From contig JALZUI010000040.1 of NCBI GenBank assembly GCA_023301545.1, positions 1 to 60,993 of the forward strand: DNA of 60,993 bases, in the 5' to 3' direction. Origin of the DNA: Akkermansiaceae bacterium. Lineage in GTDB: Bacteria > Verrucomicrobiota > Verrucomicrobiia > Verrucomicrobiales > Akkermansiaceae. A program made the translations under genes and the position numbers. Positions 1-6,851 of this stretch are shown in pieces. Position 1 is the first letter of the stretch; every line of letters starts with the position of its first letter. The notes beneath the pieces are model-generated. The model was not told the origin of the DNA. It saw only the letters and a list, made by a program, of their open reading frames with translations, and did not search any database.

Positions 1-10
1 ATACTTCTAC

Positions 11-47
11 GCGCTCTTCTTGACAGAGGGACAGACGAATGATATTG
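11..47. repeat. Dispersed element fragment, left copy
   Basis: This short stretch matches 60692-60726 near the other end of the window. The two share an exact 17-base core (31-47 and 60710-60726), extended leftward with three mismatches and two single-base gaps. Homology stops at about position 47, which is where the RHS reading frame becomes open. It is therefore probably the end of a mobile element that cut off the 5' part of the RHS gene. Confidence 0.6.
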
Positions 48-1293
48 TGAGGCAACTCGTAACATCCTCGATACCAAGGCCAACAATTATAACGATGGCA
101 GCACCGTTTCGAGCTTTGACTATGTCGTCAATGCTATTGGTCAGCGCACCAGTGTTAATAAAACAGGCTCCGCCTTTGGGGGCACAACCTCGATCAATTG
201 GGGGTACGATGCACTAGGGCAAGTCACGCAAGAGACTTACACCAATGAGTCTGCTCTTGATCAAGTTTATGGTTACGACCAAATCGGAAACCGTGAGAGC
301 AAAGCGCTCAATGGAACAACCACCGCTTACGAAAACAACGCTCTGAATCAAATGACGAAAGTCGCAGCTGCGGAGCAAGCGTATGACGATGATGGAAACC
401 TCCTCACCTCTTCCGAGGGACTGACTCTTGTCTGGGATGGTGAAAATCGCCTTCTTTCCTCTACTAAAGGCAATGTGACCACTACTTACCAATACGACTG
501 CCTGAGCCGTCGTACGAGCAAGGAAACGAACGGTGCTACGACTCGCTTCCTCTATGATGGATGGAACATGGTAATCGAATATGCTGGTGATGTCGTTGAT
601 ACGCGCTATACTTGGGGCATGGATCTAAGTGGGAGCATGCAAGGAGCAGGGGGAGTCGGAGGACTTCTCGCTGTTACGGATGCTTCTAGCAATCATTCCT
701 ACCCAACCTATGACGGGAACGGAAACGTCAGCGAATACCTCACAGCTGATTCTAGTATCGTAGCTCACTACGAATACGATGCCTTCGGCAATGAGATCGA
801 GAGTAAAACAACAGGCGCCTCAGCCAATGACTACGCACACAAATTCTCAACCAAGTATCAGGATAAGGAAACAGATTGTTACTACTATGGTTACAGATAC
901 TACAACCCCGTAACAGGCACTTGGCCAAGTAGAGATCCTATCGAGGAGTTTGGACATAAGCAGTTAAAAAGTTTAATTTATTGGGAAATAGCGAGTGGAG
1001 CACTTATCGCTAATCCATATAACTTCGTTAAAAATAATACACTGAGGTATTATGATATAAACGGAGAAGCAGCCGGTGTTATTGCAGGTGGAGCGGTTAT
1101 TGTTGGTGCTATTGCACAGGCCGCTTGCTTCGGAATAGTTCAACGGTTTTCGAAACGATGTGCGGCTAAAACTACAGCGGCGCAAGGTAAATGTGATCTA
1201 GATTGTGAAACATTCGAACCATGGGATGAGTCTCTAACTTGTCTCGGGGCATCGTGGAGCGGACCATGTGGAGGGCAATGCGTTAAAAATTGA
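43..1293 (+). pseudogene. RHS-repeat protein, 5'-truncated remnant
   Basis: The frame is open from position 43, just after a TGA at 40-42, to the stop at 1291-1293. It encodes YD-repeat segments (for example YDALGQVTQ, YDQIGNR, WDGENRL, YEYDAFGNE), then the conserved RHS core end with YYYGYRYYNPVTGTWPSRDP, then NPYNFVKNN. After the core comes a short variable tail of about 75 residues with a hydrophobic Gly/Ala/Ile stretch and a cysteine-rich end. Full RHS proteins are 1000 residues or more and begin with a signal or PAAR/VgrG-type region, and none of that is here. The left end abuts the mobile-element fragment at 11-47. An internal ATG at 352 could still start a 313-residue product, but I judge this a decayed gene that keeps its 3' end. 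Confidence 0.8.
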
Positions 1294-1307
1294 AAAGTTT
1301 CAATTAT

Positions 1308-1589
1308 ATGCAAAGGACTTTATTATTTTTTGTGGTGATAGTTGCTATGCTATTTCCTTATTTTTCGGAACTTTTTATTAAACCAAAAAAGAGCTCCTAT
1401 TTTGAAAATTGTGTAAAAGTCAAAGGGATAAGGTTTAAATCATTGAAAAGAACTTTAAGGTTTTACCAGGTTGAAATTTACGGGTTTTCTTGGCTCTACG
1501 GTAGTTTTAATTATGTTTCTTTTGCATCTAAAGACAAGAAAGCAATCCTTAAGCGTCTAAGTAATTGTTCAGTTTATGAATGTGAGTGA
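1308..1589 (+). CDS. Small membrane protein behind the RHS tail
   Basis: I do not recognise this 93-residue protein. It starts with a strongly hydrophobic helix (roughly residues 4-20) followed by a basic, soluble tail ending in a two-cysteine segment. A TTG at 1290 overlaps the RHS stop codon and would add six residues. The ATG at 1308 is the more ordinary start, but neither has a Shine-Dalgarno sequence. RHS toxin tips are commonly followed by an immunity gene, and this position fits that role; this is inference from location only. The region is A+T-rich compared with the housekeeping genes, which suggests acquired DNA. Confidence 0.5.
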   Translation: MQRTLLFFVVIVAMLFPYFSELFIKPKKSSYFENCVKVKGIRFKSLKRTLRFYQVEIYGFSWLYGSFNYVSFASKDKKAILKRLSNCSVYECE

Positions 1590-1690
1590 CGGGATATGCG
1601 TAAATTAAACCAAAAAATCAGACCTGTCACCTAATCAGTAAAAAACCGCCTGACCAAAAAATGTTCATTTGGTGTGTGAACTCGGCTCGT

Positions 1691-1945
1691 ATGAAAGCGC
1701 CTTCTCATCACGAGAAGGCTTATCACCATTGCGTATCACGGGTCGTGAACCGTGATTATGTGTTGAAGTAGCAGGAAAAAGAACACTTCGTAAAACTGAT
1801 GCGAATGTATGAAAAGCTCTCCGCAGTCCGAGTGGTGACCTTTTGTATTATGTGTAACCATTTCCACATTCTCTTAGAGGTTCCCAACAACGCCCAGAAA
1901 CGCTTTTCTGACCAAGAGCTCATCTCTCTAGTCCAAAGGAATTAA
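1691..1945 (+). pseudogene. REP-associated Y1 transposase (RAYT), dead copy
   Basis: Reading from the ATG at 1691 gives the N-terminal half of a Y1/HUH transposase: a YHHCVSRVVNRD segment and the metal-binding HUH motif in CNHFHILLEVP. Codon 27 is a TAG (1769-1771), and the frame ends at 1943-1945, before any catalytic tyrosine helix. Intact members are about 200-300 residues. The relic is A+T-poor in the HUH part, which suggests fairly recent decay. RAYT enzymes mobilise short palindromic REP sequences, and palindromes of that kind lie at 2302-2317 and 2937-2952. Confidence 0.75.
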
Positions 1946-2282
1946 TTTTGCCTACCCCTTCATAAAAAACACGACCCTAAAAAGGCAACGAACGAGAAGG
2001 CGCGCTTCTAGGTGAGATGTGTTGAGGCGCAGGAGAGAAGGCCACGCGTTTACTCATCTTCCAGTTGATTACCATGCAATAGGCGAACCACCTACGACGC
2101 CACCCACTACGACCAAAGCAACGACCAAAGCAACGAACGAAAAGCCCTGCTCATGAACCAGTTTCTAGAGGCGCAGCAAAACAAGCCCCACCTCACCTCA
2201 GTCCCCAAACAAAACCCGCCCAAATTCGCGGTTTTTTATGGGTTCAACAGCCAGACCTTACGGACTAGGTTAACTAGTTTAC
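1946..2282. other. Decayed DNA without an intact gene
   Basis: No supported gene. On the + strand a polar reading frame (DATHYDQSND, LLMNQFLEAQQNK) can be followed for about 75 codons up to a stop next to the palindrome at 2302-2317, but it has no start codon in a plausible place. It may be the worn 3' part of the transposase in a shifted frame. Confidence 0.4.
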
Positions 2283-2322
2283 CTCTTTCAGAAGGCTATA
2301 TGCCGATGGATATCGGCGGTCC
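2283..2322. repeat. REP-like palindromic element, copy 1
   Basis: A 40-base unit beginning CTCTTTCAG and ending CGGTCC. It contains a perfect 6-bp stem (2302-2307 with 2312-2317) around a GGAT tetraloop. A second copy with the same conserved head and stem is at 2919-2957. Together they bracket the toxin-antitoxin pair. Confidence 0.7.
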
Positions 2323-2389
2323 ATAGGAAAGCCCTCGCCCGAACGCACGCGCATGGGAAAAAAAGACTAGGAAAATGGCTGTATTCCGC

Positions 2390-2395
2390 TATAAT
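2390..2395 (+). promoter_or_regulatory. Candidate -10 box of the toxin-antitoxin pair
   Basis: A perfect TATAAT lies six bases before the ATG at 2402. If it is used, the transcript would begin at or next to that ATG and be leaderless. No clear -35 box is present at the expected distance, so the call is tentative. Confidence 0.35.
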
Positions 2396-2401
2396 GAAGC
2401 T

Positions 2402-2617
2402 ATGACAAGCGTCCTTGAAATCGAGCAAGCATTGGTAAAATTACCACGTATTGATCGCACCCATCTTGTAAAAAGCCTTCTTCGTTCTTTGGACAAACCA
2501 GAGTATGTTAGTGACGAAGAAAAAGAGCTTTTAGAGAGGCGCTCTAATGAAGTGAGGACTGGTCTTGTCACCTCCTTGAGCCTTGACGAATTGCAAAGTC
2601 GAGTCGGCAAAGTATGA
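2402..2617 (+). CDS. Antitoxin, addiction-module component family
   Basis: A 71-residue acidic protein with the pattern of the 'addiction module component' antitoxins (Unstab_antitox type): an N-terminal helix with IEQALVKLP, a second helix LVKSLLRSLDKPE, an ERR-containing segment, and a C-terminal LSLDELQSRV stretch. Its stop overlaps the toxin start by four bases (ATGA at 2614-2617), the usual arrangement for such pairs. An upstream ATG at 2375 would add nine residues. I prefer 2402 because the length then matches the family and a TATAAT lies just before it. It presumably binds and neutralises the toxin and represses the operon. Confidence 0.75.
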   Translation: MTSVLEIEQALVKLPRIDRTHLVKSLLRSLDKPEYVSDEEKELLERRSNEVRTGLVTSLSLDELQSRVGKV

Positions 2618-2913
2618 CGAATTTAATCATCCACCCAGAAGTTGGGAGGGAACTCAATGAAGCTTGGGCGTACTATCACGGCATAGACCCTGAGCTTGCG
2701 GCAAGAATGCTCGAAGAGGTCTATGAGCGAATGGCCTTAGCGCAGGAAAGCCCGCTTCACTTCCGAACCTTTCACAAGCAGTTTCGTCGTGTTTTATGTA
2801 AGACCTTTCCTTACAAAATCGTTTTTGAAATCATTGAGGAAATGCAAGCAGTTCACATAGTTGCTGTGCGTCATCAAGAAGAGCATCCAGACACTTGGAA
2901 AAAACGTCTCTAA
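2614..2913 (+). CDS. ParE/RelE-superfamily toxin
   Basis: A 99-residue protein with the ParE/RelE fold pattern: an early IHPEVGRELNEAWAYY segment, a long helix with AARMLEEVYERMALA, the family's P(L)HFR turn, a strand FPYKIVFEI, and a final strand VHIVAVRHQEEHPDTW. The last pattern (VAVxHxxxxPxxW) is typical of plasmid-stabilisation toxins paired with this antitoxin class. Targets in the superfamily are either gyrase or ribosome-bound mRNA, and the sequence does not tell which. It is translationally coupled to the antitoxin. The pair lies between two palindromic elements, in an accessory region. Confidence 0.8.
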   Translation: MTNLIIHPEVGRELNEAWAYYHGIDPELAARMLEEVYERMALAQESPLHFRTFHKQFRRVLCKTFPYKIVFEIIEEMQAVHIVAVRHQEEHPDTWKKRL

Positions 2914-2918
2914 AATAA

Positions 2919-2957
2919 CTCTTTCAGGGGGATTATGCCGATGAATATCGGCGGTCC
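2919..2957. repeat. REP-like palindromic element, copy 2
   Basis: Second copy of the element at 2283-2322. The same 6-bp stem (2937-2942 with 2947-2952) closes a GAAT loop instead of GGAT, so the stem is conserved while the loop has changed. It sits six bases past the toxin stop codon and four bases from the stop of the next gene on the other strand. Confidence 0.7.
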
Positions 2958-2960
2958 GTG

Positions 2961-3833
2961 CTAGTTGGCGAGTTGCTTGATTTGTCTGGGGCTGAGGTAG
3001 CGTTGGGGCTGCTGCTGGGTGCCTAGAGCGGTGTTTATATGGAGCTGTTGTAGTGAAGTGAGGGGAAGGGCGGCGTAGCGGGAGTTTTTGAGTTGGTACT
3101 TGGTGTCTTTTGTTGAGATGGCGTAGCTTTTGTGGTGTGCGATGGGTGAGCATTGGGCTTGATGCGCGTGTTTGGTTAGCGCCTTGTGGCTGTTGAGCTG
3201 GCTGTCGTAACGGACTTTGACGACTTCACGGCCATTCATGAATCCAGATTCGGTGGCGATGACGCCGGGGGCTTGGGCGAGGTGGACTTCTCCCGACCAA
3301 AAGCAGTACATTTCGTAGTAGGCGTCTTTGATGTGTGGATTGTTTTGCGCTTCGAGCTCGGCGACTAAAAGTTGGAAGTATTCTGGGGGTGTTTGTCCTT
3401 TGGTTTTGAGGGCGTGTTCTAGGGTTTTTAGTAGTCCTAGGGCACTGTAGTTGCCAGAGAGTCTAGGCACGATATTATCAGATTTACTATCGATGACTCT
3501 TACGACGGGGTTGTTCCAGCTAGGTTCATTGAAGAGTTCGAGGACGCGGGCGTCTTCGCCTTTTTTGTTATTATGGATGGCTAAAGGAATGAATAAGTCT
3601 TCGATAATTTCGACCATCAGAGGGTGGCTTAATACATGGTTTCCGTAGTTTCTGCAGGTGAGGCAGCCGGGGACTTCTTGGAAGAGGAGGAGGATGGGTT
3701 TGTCTTCTTTGCTGGATTGGCTTAGAGCCTGCTCGTAATCTCTCTGCCATTTGATTTTTCCTAATTCCTGGGGTTGTTGCGCATGGGCGGTGAGGGTGAA
3801 GAGAATAAGTAATAAAAGCTTTAGATAAGGCAT
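2961..3833 (-). CDS. Exported thioredoxin-like protein with MsrA-like segment
   Basis: A 290-residue protein with a signal peptide (residues 1-18, ending AHA). A thioredoxin-like domain follows, with a redox motif VPGCLTC (Cys57, Cys60) after a strand LLLFQE. From memory, a family in this phylum has the motif VPGUxxT with selenocysteine at the first position; here the position is cysteine. Residues 172-210 resemble the start of methionine sulfoxide reductase A: the motif YCFWS holds Cys177 where MsrA has GCFW, followed by APGVIATESGF and EVVKVRYD. The MsrA part is too short to be a whole enzyme. The likely setting is periplasmic thiol chemistry. The gene stands alone, and its 3' end nearly touches the REP-like element. 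Confidence 0.6.
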   Translation of the reverse strand: MPYLKLLLLILFTLTAHAQQPQELGKIKWQRDYEQALSQSSKEDKPILLLFQEVPGCLTCRNYGNHVLSHPLMVEIIEDLFIPLAIHNNKKGEDARVLELFNEPSWNNPVVRVIDSKSDNIVPRLSGNYSALGLLKTLEHALKTKGQTPPEYFQLLVAELEAQNNPHIKDAYYEMYCFWSGEVHLAQAPGVIATESGFMNGREVVKVRYDSQLNSHKALTKHAHQAQCSPIAHHKSYAISTKDTKYQLKNSRYAALPLTSLQQLHINTALGTQQQPQRYLSPRQIKQLAN

Positions 3834-4036
3834 GAGAATAGGGGCTGGAGGATTAGGTTTTTGGGGGTGGTGTATGCGTAATATAGCGTTGAGCCGGTTA
3901 GTTTTCTTTTAATTTTAGTGAGCGTTTTCTTTCGCGAGTGGAGGGTGAGTAGAAAATCGCTGTAATTTTTAGCGGAATTTGGTAGTACTAAATTAAGCGA
4001 GCTACTGAGGGCTTGGACGATATTACTTTTTTAGAT
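3834..4036. promoter_or_regulatory. Divergent intergenic region
   Basis: About 200 bases separate two divergently read genes, so promoters for both must lie here. The middle is T-rich. A TTGGAC-N17-TATGAA pair at 4013-4041 overlaps the likely sulfatase start codon and is not a credible promoter for it. I see no gene or clear operator. Confidence 0.3.
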
Positions 4037-5911
4037 ATGAATTATACACTGATTATTGTAGCGCTCCTTTTGGCTAATCTGGGGCTAGCTCAAGACACTC
4101 GCCCCGCTAAGCCTAATGTTTTGTTTGTTCTAGCCGATGACTTGGGCTGGCAGGATGTGAAATGTTACGATGTGGACGAGCCTAGTCCGTATGAAACACC
4201 TCACATGGACAACTTAGCAACGGAGGGTGTTCTGTTCTGGCAGGGATATTCACCGACGCCTGTTTGTGCTTCTACTCGTTGTGCGATTTTAAGCGGTTGG
4301 CATGCGGCGCGGTCCAATAAGACAAGTGTGATCGGAGGGCATCCACCCGTAGCGCACATTTATGAACATTCGCGGTTGGTTTCGCCTTGGCAACGGGGGA
4401 GTATTTCGACCGAGCAACCTAATTTAGCAACAGTGCTGAATAGTGGAGGGTATACCACAGGTCATAGTGGGAAATGGCATGTAAATATTAAGTTCACGGC
4501 AGAGCCTCGACCAAAGGGGATTGGGTTTGACTGGTCCCGTGAGAGTATGGGCCCCGCGAGACCGATGAAGCCTAACCGTGCCGAAGGGTTTGCTACGAAA
4601 TCGCCAAAAGATCCGTGGCGCCTAGATGAGCAGGATTTCCCAACTAACGAAATTTTCGTAGATGCGTTAGCCTTTATGGAAGAGTCTAAGGCCGAGCCTT
4701 TTTTCCTCTTTTGTGCGTCTCGATTGGTGCACTCCCCGATCCAAACGCGGAGTAAGCCTCTATTAGAGAAGTACTGTAAGAAACTAGGCGTTGATCTTCC
4801 TACGACTCCCGATGCGATCAAAACTAAAGGGCAGAACAACCCGTACTATTGTGCGATGGTGGAACAGTTTGATCACTATGTGGGATCCTTACTAAATTAC
4901 TTAAAAGAGACTGATGACCCACGTTGGCCTGGGCATAAGCTTAGCGAGAATACATACGTGATTCTGACCTCCGATAACGGAGGGGTGGAGCAACTACAAG
5001 GTGAAGGGGTGACGGATAATAGTCCATTACACGAGGGCAAGATGTCCCTCGCAGAAGGAGGGGTACGTGTTCCGTTCATCATCTCAGGGCCGAAAATTCC
5101 GGCTAATGTGCAGACTGAGGTAATGGCGAATGGCTTAGACATTTTCCCTACGGTTTTATCGATGACGGGAGTAGAGGCTCCTAAGGATCTGTTATTAGAT
5201 GGGTGTGACCTGAGTTCATTGTTGCTCCAAGACCCGCAAAACGCAGAACTTGTTAAAAAGCAGGATGGGAGCGCACGTGATACGATGGTGTGGCACTACC
5301 CCAATGGAACGACGATGTTTAGTACGATCCGAGAGGGTGGGTATAAGCTAATCCGTTATTATGATTACATCAACAATCCGAAAAATAAGAAGCCGTTTGA
5401 ACTCTTTAAGTTGTACGAGCCGGAGGAGGGTAAGGCCGGTCGTATTGATCTAGAGGAGGCAAAGGATATATCGGAAGCGATGCCAGAAAAGGTAGCGGAG
5501 CTAGATGCGAAGCTAACGACAATCTTAAATGGGATGAATGCTAAATACCCTTATAAAAATCCATTCTACAAAGGTGCGTCGGATCATAAAGAGAATGTAC
5601 CGAGCTTCATTTCTGAAGAGATCGAAGGGCAGGTGGTAAAGGCGAAGTTTACGGAAAACGGAGCGAAGGTTGTACGGGCGCAGGTTATGTACACGACCAA
5701 TGGCGGAGATCAGCTGGAAGAATGGTTCCCTGTAGTAGCGGAAGTCCAAGGTGATACGATCACGGCGACCTTACCTGCGGGAACTACTCACTACTTGTTC
5801 AATGTGATCGATGAGAACAATTACCTAGTTAGTTTTCCAAAATTGGCGGAAGAGAAAAGCTACCGCAGAAAGCCTAGGGTATTTTCATCTGATGCGCTGA
5901 GCGTTAAGTAA
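4037..5911 (+). CDS. Exported sulfatase (arylsulfatase A-like)
   Basis: About 624 residues. The ATG at 4037 gives a clean signal peptide (MNYTLIIVALLLANLGLAQ); a TTG at 4013 would add eight residues. Sulfatase hallmarks follow: NVLFVLADDLGWQD with the metal aspartates, the active-site segment VCASTRCAILSG, GKWHVN, and TSDNGGVE with the second metal cluster. These enzymes hydrolyse sulfate esters, often on polysaccharides, using a formylglycine made from the cysteine. The modification site reads C-A-S-T-R, whereas the usual core is C-x-P/A-x-R, so the third position is unusual. The C-terminal 90 residues look like a small beta domain. There is no neighbouring carbohydrate operon, and the substrate cannot be told. 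Confidence 0.85.
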   Translation: MNYTLIIVALLLANLGLAQDTRPAKPNVLFVLADDLGWQDVKCYDVDEPSPYETPHMDNLATEGVLFWQGYSPTPVCASTRCAILSGWHAARSNKTSVIGGHPPVAHIYEHSRLVSPWQRGSISTEQPNLATVLNSGGYTTGHSGKWHVNIKFTAEPRPKGIGFDWSRESMGPARPMKPNRAEGFATKSPKDPWRLDEQDFPTNEIFVDALAFMEESKAEPFFLFCASRLVHSPIQTRSKPLLEKYCKKLGVDLPTTPDAIKTKGQNNPYYCAMVEQFDHYVGSLLNYLKETDDPRWPGHKLSENTYVILTSDNGGVEQLQGEGVTDNSPLHEGKMSLAEGGVRVPFIISGPKIPANVQTEVMANGLDIFPTVLSMTGVEAPKDLLLDGCDLSSLLLQDPQNAELVKKQDGSARDTMVWHYPNGTTMFSTIREGGYKLIRYYDYINNPKNKKPFELFKLYEPEEGKAGRIDLEEAKDISEAMPEKVAELDAKLTTILNGMNAKYPYKNPFYKGASDHKENVPSFISEEIEGQVVKAKFTENGAKVVRAQVMYTTNGGDQLEEWFPVVAEVQGDTITATLPAGTTHYLFNVIDENNYLVSFPKLAEEKSYRRKPRVFSSDALSVK

Positions 5912-5935
5912 TGCGTAATTAGCGTACGATACTTG

Positions 5936-5966
5936 AAAAAGAGGTGGTTTATCCGCCTCTTTTTTG
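5936..5966. terminator. Rho-independent terminator after sulfatase
   Basis: A-tract, 7-bp stem (5941-5947 with 5953-5959, one G-U pair), loop TTTAT and a run of T. It stands 30 bases after the sulfatase stop and also separates that gene from the next one on the same strand. Confidence 0.8.
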
Positions 5967-5981
5967 TAGGTTAGAGGGACT

Positions 5982-6851
5982 GTGGAACGGACTCGATTAA
6001 GTAAGACGGAATGGAAGGCGCGATCGGAAGCGCATTTTGACCGGGTGCATACCTTTGCCCAAGGGGCGAGGAAACGAGCCTCACGCCGGGAAAAGCATCC
6101 TGTGTATGACTTTCTGACACGTTACTATCCGTTCTCCCTCGGCAAGTTTGAGAAATGGAACCCTGGCATTGGATTAGCGATCGAGGGAGGTGATGAAGAA
6201 CGGTTTAAGCGAAAAGAGCACCAGTATGATGCCGATGGGTATTGCTGGGCGGATCCCTCTCTATTGGATGATAAAGCACGCGCGCGGCACCAGTTTGTAT
6301 TGACCTTACTAGAAAACACGCAGGGGCGGAAGGCGGTGCATTCGTGCTTTGGGATGCATGAATGGGCGATGGTTTATACGGGAGCAGACGTGCGGCACCG
6401 TGAGACGGCACCGCTACGACTGTCGCAAGAGGAAATTGACGCCGTAGTTAGTTCCCGTCCTTTGGTTTGTACCCACTTTGACGCCTTTCGTTTTTTCTCC
6501 CCACAGGCGCAACCTTTTAACAAACATCAACCGAACCTCCACGATCGACCAAATCTAGAGCAACCAGGGTGTATTCATGCCAATATGGACCTTTATAAAT
6601 GGGCTTCTAAATCGATGCCGTGGGTGTGCAGTGAGTTAGTGTGGAAGTGTTTTCAATTAGCGCTGAAGGCGAGAGCAATCGATATGAGGGCGAGTCCGTA
6701 TGATCTCAGTAATTGGGGGTATGAACCCATCCGTATAGAAACAGAAGAGGGGCGCGCGGATTACCAGGTTGAACAGAAGGTTCTAGAAGATGAGGGGCGA
6801 GTCCTGCGCCAAGAACTGATCGAGGTCTTACGTGAATTAGTCAGCCACTAG
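5982..6851 (+). CDS. Conserved protein, so-called 3-methyladenine DNA glycosylase family
   Basis: A 289-residue soluble protein with a GTG start. Conserved-looking blocks are KFEKWNPGIGLAIEG, CFGMHEWAMVY, CTHFDAFRFFSP, QPGCIHANMDLYKWA and DMRASPYDLSNWGY. I recognise this as a family found in actinobacteria and Verrucomicrobiota that databases often label 3-methyladenine DNA glycosylase. I see no helix-hairpin-helix glycosylase core, so that name should be treated as transferred rather than shown. The many His, Asp and Glu residues in the motifs suggest an enzyme, perhaps metal-dependent. It follows a terminator and overlaps the convergent gene's end by 15 bases. Confidence 0.6.
   Translation: MERTRLSKTEWKARSEAHFDRVHTFAQGARKRASRREKHPVYDFLTRYYPFSLGKFEKWNPGIGLAIEGGDEERFKRKEHQYDADGYCWADPSLLDDKARARHQFVLTLLENTQGRKAVHSCFGMHEWAMVYTGADVRHRETAPLRLSQEEIDAVVSSRPLVCTHFDAFRFFSPQAQPFNKHQPNLHDRPNLEQPGCIHANMDLYKWASKSMPWVCSELVWKCFQLALKARAIDMRASPYDLSNWGYEPIRIETEEGRADYQVEQKVLEDEGRVLRQELIEVLRELVSH

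Noticed and set aside
214..492. 92-residue minus-strand frame over the RHS gene
   Set aside because: It is a shadow of the RHS coding frame on the other strand, with no plausible start signal or domain.
2794..3153. 119-residue minus-strand frame crossing the toxin end
   Set aside because: It runs through the toxin gene and the palindrome and out of frame through the 3' part of the thioredoxin-like gene, and its composition (Thr/Pro/His-rich) is unlike a protein.
4013..4041. TTGGAC-N17-TATGAA as sulfatase promoter
   Set aside because: The -10 would overlap the start codon that gives the signal peptide, so transcription would begin inside the gene.
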